Positions 44,160 through 54,452 of a DNA stretch of 64,000 bases are shown piece by piece. The first letter of the stretch is position 1, and each line of letters begins with the position of its first letter. The notes beneath the pieces were generated by a model. It had not been told where the DNA came from, made no database searches, and saw only the letters and a list, made by a program, of their open reading frames with translations. The position numbers and the translations under genes were made by a program. The DNA comes from Glomus cerebriforme (taxonomy: Eukaryota; Glomeromycota; Glomeromycetes; Glomerales; Glomeraceae): NCBI GenBank assembly GCA_003550305.1, contig QKYT01000003.1:389047-453046 (forward strand), written 5' to 3'.

Positions 44160-45791
44160 TTAATCTTGTCTTAGTTTTATTTTAATGGGTAATTTGTTAC
44201 AAGTATTAATTATTGTGCTCGTATAATCTAAAGGAGCATCTTTATCAATCAATTCAACATCATATTTTCTATAAATTAAAACCATTAAACATTTTAATAC
44301 AACCATTGACATTTTTCGAGCAGGACAAGCTCTTAAACCTCCCCCGAAAATTATCAAAGAATTTTTAATTTCTTCATTATACATAAAACGATCCGGATTA
44401 AATTCTTCAGGATCTTTCCAATATCTTTCATTATGATGAATACCAGCAAAATGCATGGTAAAGGCTGTATTCGTGGGCCATTTATACCCTGCAACTTCAT
44501 CATCTTCACTATTAACTCTTAATATGATTGGAGCTACTGATAATACTCGCGCAGTTTCTTTTATGATCGCTTCAGTATATTTAAGATTAATTAAATCTTC
44601 GGATGTAACATGTCGTGTACGATCTTGTCCATATATTGAGTCAAGTTCTTGTCGTAATCGTTTTAAAACTTTGATATTTTTTGCAATACGATAAACAATA
44701 AAACACATAAAATGTGATGTCGTATCACTTCCTCCGATAAAAGCATCCAAAATGACTGACATGATTTCTTGATCTGTCATCGGTCTTGAAAATTTCTCTT
44801 CAATCAATTTTGAAGAATGATCTTTAACATTATTAACCTTTTGCGTATTGGCGATGATAAGTAAAGTTAACATATCATTATTTAATAATTTATCATCAGT
44901 AATTTCTTCGATTTCTTTTCTTCTTTCTTTTACAATTGTTAAAATTCTTTGAAATAACCAATCCCTATTCGTTAAAGCATCTTTCGTTTTATCTTTAATT
45001 ATAGGTACATAATGTCTTATCCAATAAGGCAAAAAAACGAAAATTGGAAGATTCCTTAAGAAATAATGTAATCTATGAATTAATTCTTCGGATTCTTTTA
45101 TCGCTACGGAAGGAATTTCTTCTTTATTTTCTTTCTTTGAAAGTGTATTATAATAAATTGGTAAAGAATATGAACGTCTTCCCGTTATAATTTCAACAAT
45201 CATATCAGTTGAATATCTATGCATCCAAGATGATAAATCTATCATAATATTTTCATCATTTAAATGATTTAAATATTTTTCCATATCATACCATAATTTA
45301 TGAGTCAATTCAATTGATTTATTATTAAAACTTGGTGATAATATGGCTTGATTAAAAAAATGTCTATTATATTTCCATATATTTATATCACAATTATTTA
45401 TAATTCCTTGAAAACTTATTCCTAATTCTTTTAATCCTTCATTTAATACATTCCTTTTTAAATATTTACTTTTAGTTGATGGTGTTAATAAATTATCAAT
45501 ATATTCCACATTACCCAATATAATTCTTCTATTGGATAAATACCATACTTCAAAAATTTCTCCATATTGTTTTTGTAATAATAATAATCCATTTCCTATT
45601 CCTCCTTTTAAAGCGTATAAAGTACCAATTATTGGTATAGGAAATGGTCCTGGTAATGGATTTACTCGTGTATAATATTTAAAATAAAAATTCACGACAT
45701 AAATAATTATACAAGTTAATGTAAATTTTAACCAATCATAAATTCCCCAAAATATGGGTAAATTAGTTAGAATTATTGATGTTAACGTCAT
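44160..45791 (-). CDS. Cytochrome P450 monooxygenase, ER-anchored
   Basis: Intronless, 543 residues. An N-terminal membrane anchor (about 5-38) is followed by the proline hinge NPLPGPFPIPIIG (44-56). I-helix oxygen-activation motif GGSDTTS is at 353-359, K-helix ETAR at 412-415, PERF-equivalent NPDRF at 465-469, and the heme loop FGGGLRACPAR with the thiolate Cys at 489. All core P450 features are present and length is typical for a fungal microsomal enzyme. The residue two after the heme Cys is Ala instead of the common Gly, a tolerated variant in some P450s. It needs an ER cytochrome P450 reductase. Substrate cannot be inferred. No intron, unlike the nearby RPB6 and COQ7. Confidence 0.96.
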   Translation of the reverse strand: MTLTSIILTNLPIFWGIYDWLKFTLTCIIIYVVNFYFKYYTRVNPLPGPFPIPIIGTLYALKGGIGNGLLLLQKQYGEIFEVWYLSNRRIILGNVEYIDNLLTPSTKSKYLKRNVLNEGLKELGISFQGIINNCDINIWKYNRHFFNQAILSPSFNNKSIELTHKLWYDMEKYLNHLNDENIMIDLSSWMHRYSTDMIVEIITGRRSYSLPIYYNTLSKKENKEEIPSVAIKESEELIHRLHYFLRNLPIFVFLPYWIRHYVPIIKDKTKDALTNRDWLFQRILTIVKERRKEIEEITDDKLLNNDMLTLLIIANTQKVNNVKDHSSKLIEEKFSRPMTDQEIMSVILDAFIGGSDTTSHFMCFIVYRIAKNIKVLKRLRQELDSIYGQDRTRHVTSEDLINLKYTEAIIKETARVLSVAPIILRVNSEDDEVAGYKWPTNTAFTMHFAGIHHNERYWKDPEEFNPDRFMYNEEIKNSLIIFGGGLRACPARKMSMVVLKCLMVLIYRKYDVELIDKDAPLDYTSTIINTCNKLPIKIKLRQD

Positions 45792-46746
45792 AATTTATTA
45801 CAATGTATGATGTTTAGAGTTTAGAGTTTGAAGGAAAGTTATTTGAAAAAAAAAAGAAAAAAAAAATTCTTTTTTTCGTTTTTATTTTGAAAATCCAACC
45901 ATAATAATGGTATATTTGTCTGCACCCTTACCCACGATGTTGCTACAACGAGTTTTTTGATGTGGTACAGTTTTTAAAATATAGATCAAATTAATCGAAT
46001 GTCGTACGACGTACAACGAAATATAAAAACATGTTTCAAAATTTTTGTAAGATAAATACTGTATATCTATCTTAATGAAGAAATGTAAGATATGACCAAT
46101 GTCTCTTTGAATGAAGAAGATTGTATAGAAGAGTTTGAAAGTTACTATTTATAAATTAAAAACAATCAATTGTTTCTATTCCGTAGGTTTTTTTTATTTA
46201 GTTAATTTGTTCGATTATTATTAATCATAATTTTAATATAGAATCAAATAATGTACTTTATCTCACTTCATGATTCTAAAGAATCTCGATAGAATAAATG
46301 ATCACTTTATCATACTACGCGTCAAAATTAAATTATTAACATCTCTCAATCTTCACAGGGTTTAAATTAATGTTTGATTTTAAGCATAGACACGATTCTA
46401 AATTGGATTCTTTGATGATTTGTTTATTAAGAACGCCAAATCTTATTCCACGTGCGATGATGGCATATAAATTTGGTACACTGCATAACTCTCAACCTCT
46501 CAACTTCCATATCATGCACTTATAATACTTATAATGCAATTATATATAAAGCATAAAATTCATCTCACTTCCCGTCCAAAATATTACGATCAATACATTA
46601 ATTTCATTAATTATTAAAAATATTTTATATATAGAGGGTATTTCAAGTGTATATATAGTAACAATCTATTTACAAGTGTTTTCTAATCTAAAAATCAAAA
46701 ATAAATAAAATATAATAAATATATAAGTAATTTTTTAAAGATATGC
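45792..46746. other. Intergenic region, P450 promoter and F-box 3' flank
   Basis: No gene. ATACTGTA is at 46056-46063 and CACGTG at 46449-46454. A homopolymer T/A zone lies 50-85 bases upstream of the P450 start. Confidence 0.55.
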
Positions 46747-48123
46747 TTAATATGTTAACTTAATTTTCATAGTTTTACTCTCACCTAAACAGTTATGATC
46801 ATGAAGGGAAAGGGATGACAAGTTAATTTTTTGAGACAAGATTAATTGATCAAGTCTTTCCTTCCATTTTTCGGTTTTCCAAGTATCATAACCAGATAAA
46901 TGAGTTGGATTATAAATAATTAGAATCAATTCACTAATGTTTGTGCAATAATTAAAAGCAATATCACCAGCAACTTCTAAATCATGAATATTAAGACCCA
47001 ATTGTTGTAAAGATTTTCCATAAACTTGTAACATGGCTAAAGTGATATTTTGTAATTTCAAAGAATAAATTATATGTAATTTTTGTAAAATAAATTTCCC
47101 TTCAAGTATTCTATCAGATAAACCTTCACAATAATATAAATAAAGATTTTTCAAATTATGAAAATTATTTAATAAAATCATTGAACCTTCAGTAAGATAA
47201 ACACAATCTAATTTGATTGAATTTAAATAATTTTTGTGAGATTGTAAAGAAATCATAATTTGTTCAAAATTTATCATTATATTTGAAATATTAAATTCTA
47301 TAATATTATTTTGTGATTTAATAAGTTTACTTAAATAATGAATTACTTCGGTACAATAATCATAAGATTGAAGTCTAATATCTAAAGAATGAATTTGTTT
47401 GCATGTAAATGATAATAATTTTAAAAATTGAATAGTATTTTGTGTTATGGAATTATTATAAATAATTTGAAGTTTTGTAATTTGTTTCAATCCATATTGT
47501 GTTTGTGAAAAATATTTTGAGAAATCTGGTATATCCAAAAAATTAAAATATTGATTGAAATTAAGGAAACAAAGATTTGTTGATTGTCGAAAGAGTAATT
47601 GTAATAATGAATCTATTAAAATTTTCGTCTGGTCCGGATAATAATCGGGATTATTACTTTTTCCGTATAATTTATTAATTGTTGAACATGCACAAATCTC
47701 TAAATCTCTCAAAGATAATTCTTGTAAATAAGTCAGATAATTTAATTTAGATTGTTGTTTTGAAGAAGGAATCTTGATTTTATAAGGGTTTAATAAAGAA
47801 TTTAATAAATTATATTCTTCTTTATCAAAATAGAAAAAGAAAGTTCTCAATAATTTGTAACAATTTTGATTCGATACAAGAGAGAATGGTCGATTCCATA
47901 AAAATGGTACAACATTCTTGCACCAATAACGATTTACAAGTAAGGAAGGATAAAGTCGTGCATCCTCTACTTGGAGAACATATTTAAATATTTGTTCCAT
48001 ACATTCTGTTGGTAATAAAGGTGATTGTGTTTTTTTAACTTTCGTTGCTTTTCTTTTAAAATTTTTCCTACTTTTAAAATGTTCAACTATCAATTTAAAT
48101 ACAAAACAAAATATTGTCATCAT
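46747..48123 (-). CDS. F-box/LRR-like protein (short subgroup, full length)
   Basis: Intronless, 458 residues. The F-box is at about 35-80: SPLLPTECMEQIFKYV, LYPSLLVNRYWCKNVVPFLW, NRPF. A helical region follows with YLTYLQELSLRDLE, then leucine-rich segments (for example SLDIRLQSYDY, LNSIKLDCVYL, LKNLYLYYCEGLSD, LQQLGLNIHDLE, NISELILIIYN) spaced like irregular LRRs. The N-terminus is basic (FKSRKNFKRKATKVKK). F-box proteins bind Skp1 and present substrates to SCF ubiquitin ligases; the LRR-like part would choose the substrate. With the 437-residue gene at 60471 this is one of the two apparently complete members of the minus-strand subgroup. Two Met codons open the frame; the first is used. 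Confidence 0.9.
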   Translation of the reverse strand: MMTIFCFVFKLIVEHFKSRKNFKRKATKVKKTQSPLLPTECMEQIFKYVLQVEDARLYPSLLVNRYWCKNVVPFLWNRPFSLVSNQNCYKLLRTFFFYFDKEEYNLLNSLLNPYKIKIPSSKQQSKLNYLTYLQELSLRDLEICACSTINKLYGKSNNPDYYPDQTKILIDSLLQLLFRQSTNLCFLNFNQYFNFLDIPDFSKYFSQTQYGLKQITKLQIIYNNSITQNTIQFLKLLSFTCKQIHSLDIRLQSYDYCTEVIHYLSKLIKSQNNIIEFNISNIMINFEQIMISLQSHKNYLNSIKLDCVYLTEGSMILLNNFHNLKNLYLYYCEGLSDRILEGKFILQKLHIIYSLKLQNITLAMLQVYGKSLQQLGLNIHDLEVAGDIAFNYCTNISELILIIYNPTHLSGYDTWKTEKWKERLDQLILSQKINLSSLSLHDHNCLGESKTMKIKLTY

Positions 48124-48677
48124 TTAAAAAAAAAAAAAAAAAAAGGAATAAAAGGAAAAAGAAAAGGAAAAAAAAGAGAAAGAAAATCAAAGGGTGGGTA
48201 AACGTTATTGTGATCTTTATTTATTTCAATTGTCTCGTGTTACGTTTCTACTTATAGTCAATCAATTGTTTGATTAAGTAATATAACTGTTTAACTATTA
48301 ACAAATTGTTATGTTTCAAATCTATCTATATTCAATTTCTCTATTGATAATAAAGGTTAAAGAAATTAAGGAATTCCCGTGATTATAAACAAAAATGATA
48401 TCTTTGATAAGATTATTTGCTTTAATTAAAAATATTCATTTGGCGCTCTTTTTCACTGCGGAGAGGCGCCTTCAATATATGATTAAATTTCCATTTTTAT
48501 CTATTTGTTGATCCTTTCTATAAATTGTTACAAAGACTCAATTTCAAACTCCGCCCTCGAATGATATCTCATAATTTTTTTCGGGGTTTATCGAACAATG
48601 TAACAACAAAAATGTAACAGTAACACTTTTAATTATTTTGTTCAATTTTTACGCAGTATAAATATTCCTTTTTTTTA
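48124..48677. other. Intergenic region
   Basis: No gene. A-run next to the upstream start codon (48124-48144); CGCAGTATAAATATT at about 48651-48665. Confidence 0.55.
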
Positions 48678-49901
48678 TTAAATTAAAGATGAATTTATGT
48701 TTAATTCGATAATATTTGGACACAAGGCGACAATTTTTTTTTGAAAAAGTTTACAATGAATATTAAGATCCAACACTCTTAAAGATTCTCCGTATACATT
48801 CAATATTTCCAATAACATATGATGAAATGATTGTACACATAAAATTCGTAACCTTTCCAATCTTAGATTCTGATTTAAAATATTTTTTGTAACATTTGCA
48901 CAAAAAATCAATGAAAGATCATTTAATCTTTCTAATTTAACGAGAATATTTAAAGAATATTCAGTAAATTTAACATAAGTGAATGAAAGAGTAGTTAAAT
49001 ATTTTCGTTGATAAGAATATAAAGATTCCATTATTGGATCAATAACATTAATTTGACTTACATGTGAAATACTAAATTCATAAAGATGTTTCTGTGATTT
49101 AATTAAATTATTAATGATTTTAATTATATTTTCTTTTAAATAATCTAAAGTATGTAAACTAATTTCTATACAAGTCATGTTCATACAAAATCTTGAAATA
49201 AATTCAAACAATTCAGATTTTCCGCCAACCATTACGCCAATATTTTTTATTTTAAATTTATTTATTCCATATAATCCAGGATACACTAGATGATTATTAT
49301 TACCTTCATCAATCGGTACAACTTCACCTTTCATCCAATGATCTAGATTGAATTGATTAAGATTTATAGAATATTTAAATATATGATGAAAAATTATTTT
49401 CTCAAACTTTGGAATTTCATTCCTATATTCAAGACTAATTTTTGATGTTTTATTTATGGCTAATTTATTATATATTGGTAATATAATATCTTCAATTTCT
49501 ATGGAAGAAACTTTTTGTAAAAATATGAAATAATCAAATAAAGGATTTCTTTTTTTAGGAAATATATTAAATATATATAATGCATCTAACATCCTAATTG
49601 AGAGTGAATCCAATTCTTCTTGGTCAAAACATAAAAGATATGTTCTAAAAAGTTTCAACCTATTTTTTGATGAACATAATTCGAATGGTCGTTTCCAAAG
49701 ATATGGAATCACAATTTTGCACCAATATCTGTTGATTAATAAACTTGAATATAATCCTTGTTTTTCTTGTAATAAATATTCAATAATTTGTTGAATACAT
49801 TCCATAGGCAATAAAGGACTAACTTTATTAGAAGAACTATTATGTAGAATTTCTTGAGAAAAATTTAGTCTCCTAAATAAGTTAAAAATAGGAAATGTCA
49901 T
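48678..49901 (-). CDS. F-box/LRR-like protein (short subgroup, C-terminus trimmed)
   Basis: Intronless, 407 residues. The F-box at about 29-73 reads SPLLPMECIQQIIEYL, YSSLLINRYWCKIVIPYLWK, RPF. Leucine-rich segments follow (YLTTLSFTYVKFTE, LNDLSLIFCANVTK, LRVLDLNIHCK). The protein stops just after CPNIIELNINSSLI, where the paralogue at 46747 continues for about 50 residues, so the tail is shorter. No obvious family sequence is seen beyond the stop. Predicted SCF adaptor; substrate unknown. Confidence 0.88.
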   Translation of the reverse strand: MTFPIFNLFRRLNFSQEILHNSSSNKVSPLLPMECIQQIIEYLLQEKQGLYSSLLINRYWCKIVIPYLWKRPFELCSSKNRLKLFRTYLLCFDQEELDSLSIRMLDALYIFNIFPKKRNPLFDYFIFLQKVSSIEIEDIILPIYNKLAINKTSKISLEYRNEIPKFEKIIFHHIFKYSINLNQFNLDHWMKGEVVPIDEGNNNHLVYPGLYGINKFKIKNIGVMVGGKSELFEFISRFCMNMTCIEISLHTLDYLKENIIKIINNLIKSQKHLYEFSISHVSQINVIDPIMESLYSYQRKYLTTLSFTYVKFTEYSLNILVKLERLNDLSLIFCANVTKNILNQNLRLERLRILCVQSFHHMLLEILNVYGESLRVLDLNIHCKLFQKKIVALCPNIIELNINSSLI

Positions 49902-50639
49902 TTTTTTTTCAATTTAGTTGAAAGAAAGAGAAAGTTATTCGTAATATTAGTTATCAATCGTACATATAATTTAGGTATTTATACTTCAATAATATAATGA
50001 TATAACAAATAATGGCAATCAGGATTTGTTTATGTACGTATGACATTTAAAGTGTTAATAAGGAAGGAATGTGATAATTAATTTTATTAAGAAGTGAAAA
50101 AGATTAATTAAAAAAAGATCATTCAAATATGGTAATATGGTTTATTAATAATGGAGATATAAAGAATGGGCTGAAAATAAAATCATAAAAAATTTCTATA
50201 ATTGTTAAATTGTTGACTTGTGATACCAATTAATTTAGATCAATAACATTATAATTATACTATATTAATTATTAAAGGAACTTTAAAGTAATTTTATTAT
50301 ATATATATATATATATATGAAACTGGATGATACATTGGTTCTTTGAAGTAATAAATTAACCAGTTATTTCACGCGATGCCGTTTGATATCATACATTGTC
50401 ACGATTGAATAGAAGTGTGATAGTGAGACTGACCGTGAAATTTCGAAATTTCGAATTTCAAACTTGGTCAAAATTCCGAAACTTAAATAAAATTAATAAA
50501 ATTCAAATTTATCAAGCAGTATTTTGTGTATATAATATGTCAACTATTTTAGTCTGGTCTATCAATATATTCTATGTATATAAATGGTATTTACAAAGTA
50601 GATTTTTTTTTCTTTCTATTAACAGCTCTTTTAAACATT
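49902..50639. other. Intergenic region
   Basis: No gene supported; the plus-strand open frame at 50396-50641 lacks any family feature and is A+T driven. An (AT)n run is at about 50299-50318. A segment with GAAATTTCGAAATTTCGAAT (about 50440-50457) is a short direct repeat. Confidence 0.5.
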
Positions 50640-50750
50640 AGTCATAATAATGACAGACTGACATTTTGAGCTAATTCATATGGAGCTTTGATAATATCAG
50701 CTCTAAAGAACTAACGTGTAATGTTCTAAGTGATTCTCTATAATATGACT
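50640..50750 (-). pseudogene. Relic of the C-terminal LRR region of the next F-box gene
   Basis: Reading the minus strand downstream of the stop of the F-box gene at 50887, one finds SYYRESLRTLHVSSLELIL, matching the YGESLRVLDLNI block of paralogues, and after a frame change APYELAQNVSLSLL then a stop, in the position of their ALNYCPNLEEIIL block. The relic is separated from the gene by about 135 bases of T-run, A-run and (TA)n sequence. Probably the lost tail of that gene. Confidence 0.5.
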
Positions 50751-50844
50751 ATTATTGATATTTTCGTCCCTGAAATTTTCATATGAACTTTTCAAAAATG
50801 TAAATATTATTTTATTATTATATTAAAAAAAACCCTATTTTTTT

Positions 50845-50880
50845 TAAAAAAATATATATATATATATATATAAAATATAC
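50845..50880. repeat. (TA)n repeat at the truncated F-box 3' end
   Basis: A-run followed by about ten TA units directly 3' of the F-box gene at 50887; continues into an ATACTGTA word (50877-50884). Confidence 0.8.
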
Positions 50881-50886
50881 TGTATA

Positions 50887-52080
50887 TTATCTCCTTTTAT
50901 CTCTATGTTTAATAACTGATTTGTAACCCAACATTTCCAACTGTTCAGAATAATCAGGTAAGACTTCGCTAGTAGGTTTATTACATCGAAGTAATTTAAT
51001 TTTTCTTATATTACAAAATTGTTTCAACATATCCGTAGAGTTCTCAGAAATATATACATTATCCAACATTATTGAAACCAAAGTGTTCCTATGCAATAAT
51101 AATAAATTTAATAAAATTAATTCAAAATGATTTTTAATTTGAGAAATATTAAATTCTGATATATGATCCTGTGATTTAATAATACTTATAATTAATTGTA
51201 AAATATTATCATTATATTCATAATGTTTAAATTTAAAATCTAAATAATGAATATTTTTACAATTAATTGAAATTAATTTTAATAAATTGATCGTATTTTG
51301 TGTAAGGATAGATTTATTATTATTAATCTGAAATTTAACTAATTTATTTAATGAAAATTGTTTTTCCGTCGTAGTATTTATTGATGTAAAAATGAAATTT
51401 TTTGTTGTCATCTTTGGTAATAAATTTGGTGTATCTAAACTATGAAATTTTTTATTAAAATTTATTATTCGAAGGTTTGTTGATTCCATAAGAAATAATT
51501 TCATTAAAGATGTTGCTATCACAAGGATTTGTTGTTCTTTATATTTATCTTTAAATTTTCTCATTAAATATATATATATTGTATTCTCAAATTCACTATA
51601 AGAAAGTTCTTGTAAAAAACCAGAATAATTTATTAAAGGTTTTTTGTCGAATTTTGTAAGACTTAATGAATAAAATTTTCGAAATAAAGAATTTAAATAA
51701 TTAAATTCTTTATCATCTAAACAAGAAATATAAGTGTCTATAATTTTATAATTATTAAGTTGATTGATAGCCTTTTTTGATAATGTGCTCTTTAAACTTG
51801 AAGTTGCGAGTACCCAATGACTTATTATAAATGAACCTTGAAAGGGAGAAACCCAGAGTAAAGGAACAACATTTTTACACCAATATTTATTAACAAATAG
51901 ACAAGAATAAAGACCATTTTCTTGATCATCAACATATTTAAATATTTGTTGCATACATTCTGTTGGTAATAAAGGGACGTTTTTTTGGAATTGGTTCAAC
52001 TTAAATTTTCTCATTTGGTCAACTTTGAGGTTGTCATTTGGAGGAACATTTATTAGAAAGTTGAAACAACAATTAATCAT
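50887..52080 (-). CDS. F-box/LRR-like protein (short subgroup, truncated)
   Basis: Intronless, 397 residues. F-box at about 36-80: VPLLPTECMQQIFKYV, LYSCLFVNKYWCKNVVPLLW. Between the F-box and the next conserved block (IIDTYISCLDDKEFNYLNSL) it carries an insertion of about 25-30 residues not found in the paralogues. LRR-like segments follow but the protein ends with a charged tail (KSVIKHRDKRR) about 60-100 residues before the paralogue ends, at the edge of a (TA)n tract beyond which relic family sequence remains. It may still work as an F-box protein with a shortened substrate domain, or be decaying. Confidence 0.85.
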   Translation of the reverse strand: MINCCFNFLINVPPNDNLKVDQMRKFKLNQFQKNVPLLPTECMQQIFKYVDDQENGLYSCLFVNKYWCKNVVPLLWVSPFQGSFIISHWVLATSSLKSTLSKKAINQLNNYKIIDTYISCLDDKEFNYLNSLFRKFYSLSLTKFDKKPLINYSGFLQELSYSEFENTIYIYLMRKFKDKYKEQQILVIATSLMKLFLMESTNLRIINFNKKFHSLDTPNLLPKMTTKNFIFTSINTTTEKQFSLNKLVKFQINNNKSILTQNTINLLKLISINCKNIHYLDFKFKHYEYNDNILQLIISIIKSQDHISEFNISQIKNHFELILLNLLLLHRNTLVSIMLDNVYISENSTDMLKQFCNIRKIKLLRCNKPTSEVLPDYSEQLEMLGYKSVIKHRDKRR

Positions 52081-54452
52081 TGTAAACCAAACTGTGTTTA
52101 TCTAAACTATTTATAATCTTATTTGTACAATAACAGTACTATTACACACTATTACACTACGTATTAGCTTTTAATAAACAACGGATGAACATTTCCGATC
52201 ATACAGTATAAATAATTGATCAGAATATGAAAATTTTTACATCAGTAGCACAAACCTCACAAAGTCATGTGAGACTTTTTTTTTTTTTAGTAAAGTTCGC
52301 GTAATTATTAATTACTTAATTAATTTTTTTTTAATCTCGTCTACATTTGATGAGATTCCTATAATTGTATCGATTTGGTTGTACAAATAACTCTCCGTAA
52401 ATGCACCTCTAAATATGTACTTTTGTCTATCCTAAGAATTTGGATGGCAAACGTGCATTAAATAACACGTTGTAATAATAAAAGATTTTTCAGCAGTAAT
52501 GTTACTTTAATATCATTTTTATATTATATTACATAATTGATACATCTATAAATGCATACCTTCTATAAACGCTAGGTTCGTTCATGTTATGGAGTTGATT
52601 GAATTTAAGTTATTATCTAGGTATTATTTTAAGTTATTACTTACCTTTATTTCTTAAATTGTCAATGGAAAATATTTATATATATAAATAATTTATCTGT
52701 ATCATCTTGATTAGATTTAATTAATGAAATTTATGGTTATCATCATAATTTATTTTTTCGTAATACCCTTACTTTAATGAAAAAAAAACTTTTAGAATTT
52801 AACGGTTAAAATTTTTTTTTTTAAGAATTAAAAACTATAAAGGCATATACGAAAAATTGATCGTAAAATAATCAACGCGTTATAATCTTTCTATGATAAA
52901 TTCAAAAAAAAAATCGCGCATTCTTTATAAACATTATCGTTTCAATTATGGTAAATATCATGAAATATATTTTTTAAACAAAAAGAAGAAAGAAAAAAAT
53001 TTTTTCATTCTGGAGATTATAAAAAAACATGATTGCATTAAAACACGTGGTACAAAAAAATGATTTCCATTCCTGTTACTATGATTTTATCTAGCAAAAG
53101 ATTGCCTAATTTGTTATCATAAAGTGGTTTCATTATCTGTTAACTTACTCTATAAACAACTTTATTCACTAATTGGAGATATATAATGAGAAGCGCTGCT
53201 AGTAAATAATTGTTCATGCGATGGATATTTTTTTCATATAAATATGCCTATCGTTAGAAATCCAGAAGTTATATTCTCGACACGTGACTTTATTTTTTTT
53301 TTTCGGATGTTCCATTATTCTCCGTGAAGCAGAAATGAAAGAGAGAGTTCTTTAGTTTTTATTGTGAATTAATTAATTAATCGATCTCGTTCACTTTTAA
53401 AACTATTAAATCCGAAATTTCCATTATTATATAAGTATAAAAAATGAGTTGATTTGATTTTTTTTTCTTTTATAACTTGTTAAAAAATTATTAAAGTTAT
53501 TATTAGAAGGGACTAATTCATATGCGGTAAACATGCTTTTCCTTATTCTTTATATCTCTCCAGACCCCGATCGAATTTCTCTGTATTAGCGTGTGTTAAA
53601 AATATTAAAGAAGAAATGATTTAATGAGTGAGGGAGGCATTTAATGTTTTCTAGTTTTAAAATTACGCATAAACGAACCGGATGTTAATATCTGATATCG
53701 TTTTTTTATAAATAAAGACCCAATTATATACCGCCATTTAGGATGGTACGACACTAAAAAACGGAGATATACCAAAATAGGTTTGGATTTTAAGTTAAGG
53801 AAGCATTTTGAAACGCTAATCAATTTATCAATTTTAATTTGGAAATTATTTCGTTTGATCAACAATAATTTTTTAAATCGCTGAATATTTATTTAATCAC
53901 GTGTATTTTAACAAGAAAGAAAAGAATTTTTGGGATAGAAAATTTTAATAAATAAAATTAATTACATTTGATCTTTGTCGTATATCGTATATTTATTTAG
54001 AAAATTTCTTGAACATCTTTTTAAAAGGTAAAAAACTACTAAATACAGTATCGTTGAATCGCGTAATGAAATCATACGGGAATTTATATTTTTATACATC
54101 ATTAACCGAATTAATCAAATATTAAGAATTTCTCGGAAACTCGGAGTTAGGCGACCGATTTAATATATAAAAATAGAATCTTATAAATGTCAAATGTGAT
54201 TAACATTGTTGAACATCGCATAACAATTAAACATTTTCCCACTTTTTATCTTTGTTATTGAAATAAATAAATAAAGAACGAAAAGTACATTACAATGAAA
54301 TTAATAAAAGAGGTTGTACAACAAAGAAACCTCAATAAACCACTAAAAGTAGTCTAGTTCGGAATTTTAATTTACCGTTTATATAAATAGACAAACGAAT
54401 TGGCGTTTTTAAGTTTTTTACTCTTTTTTTTTTTCCTTTCTTTAAACGCATC
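52081..54452. other. Long intergenic region between divergent F-box genes
   Basis: About 2.4 kb with no supported gene; small open frames (for instance near 53641-53865 minus) have no family features. Contains the 16-base ATACAGTATAAATAAT word at 52201-52216, a TACAGTAT at 54044-54051, and three CACGTG E-boxes (53044, 53281, 53898). Confidence 0.55.
52201..52216. promoter_or_regulatory. Shared 16-base word ATACAGTATAAATAAT upstream of an F-box gene
   Basis: Identical to the word at 39388-39403 upstream of COQ7; here it is 121-136 bases upstream of the start codon of the minus-strand F-box gene. Candidate promoter element. Confidence 0.35.

Noticed and set aside
44455..44694. Plus-strand open frame inside the P450
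   Set aside because: Shadow of the P450 coding strand.
50396..50641. 81-codon plus-strand open frame
   Set aside because: Composition driven by A+T sequence; begins in a short GAAATTTC repeat and overlaps the end of the F-box relic on the other strand.
53641..53865. 74-codon minus-strand open frame in the F-box spacer
   Set aside because: No domain, no splice partners and no upstream signal; a frame of this length is expected by chance over 2.4 kb.
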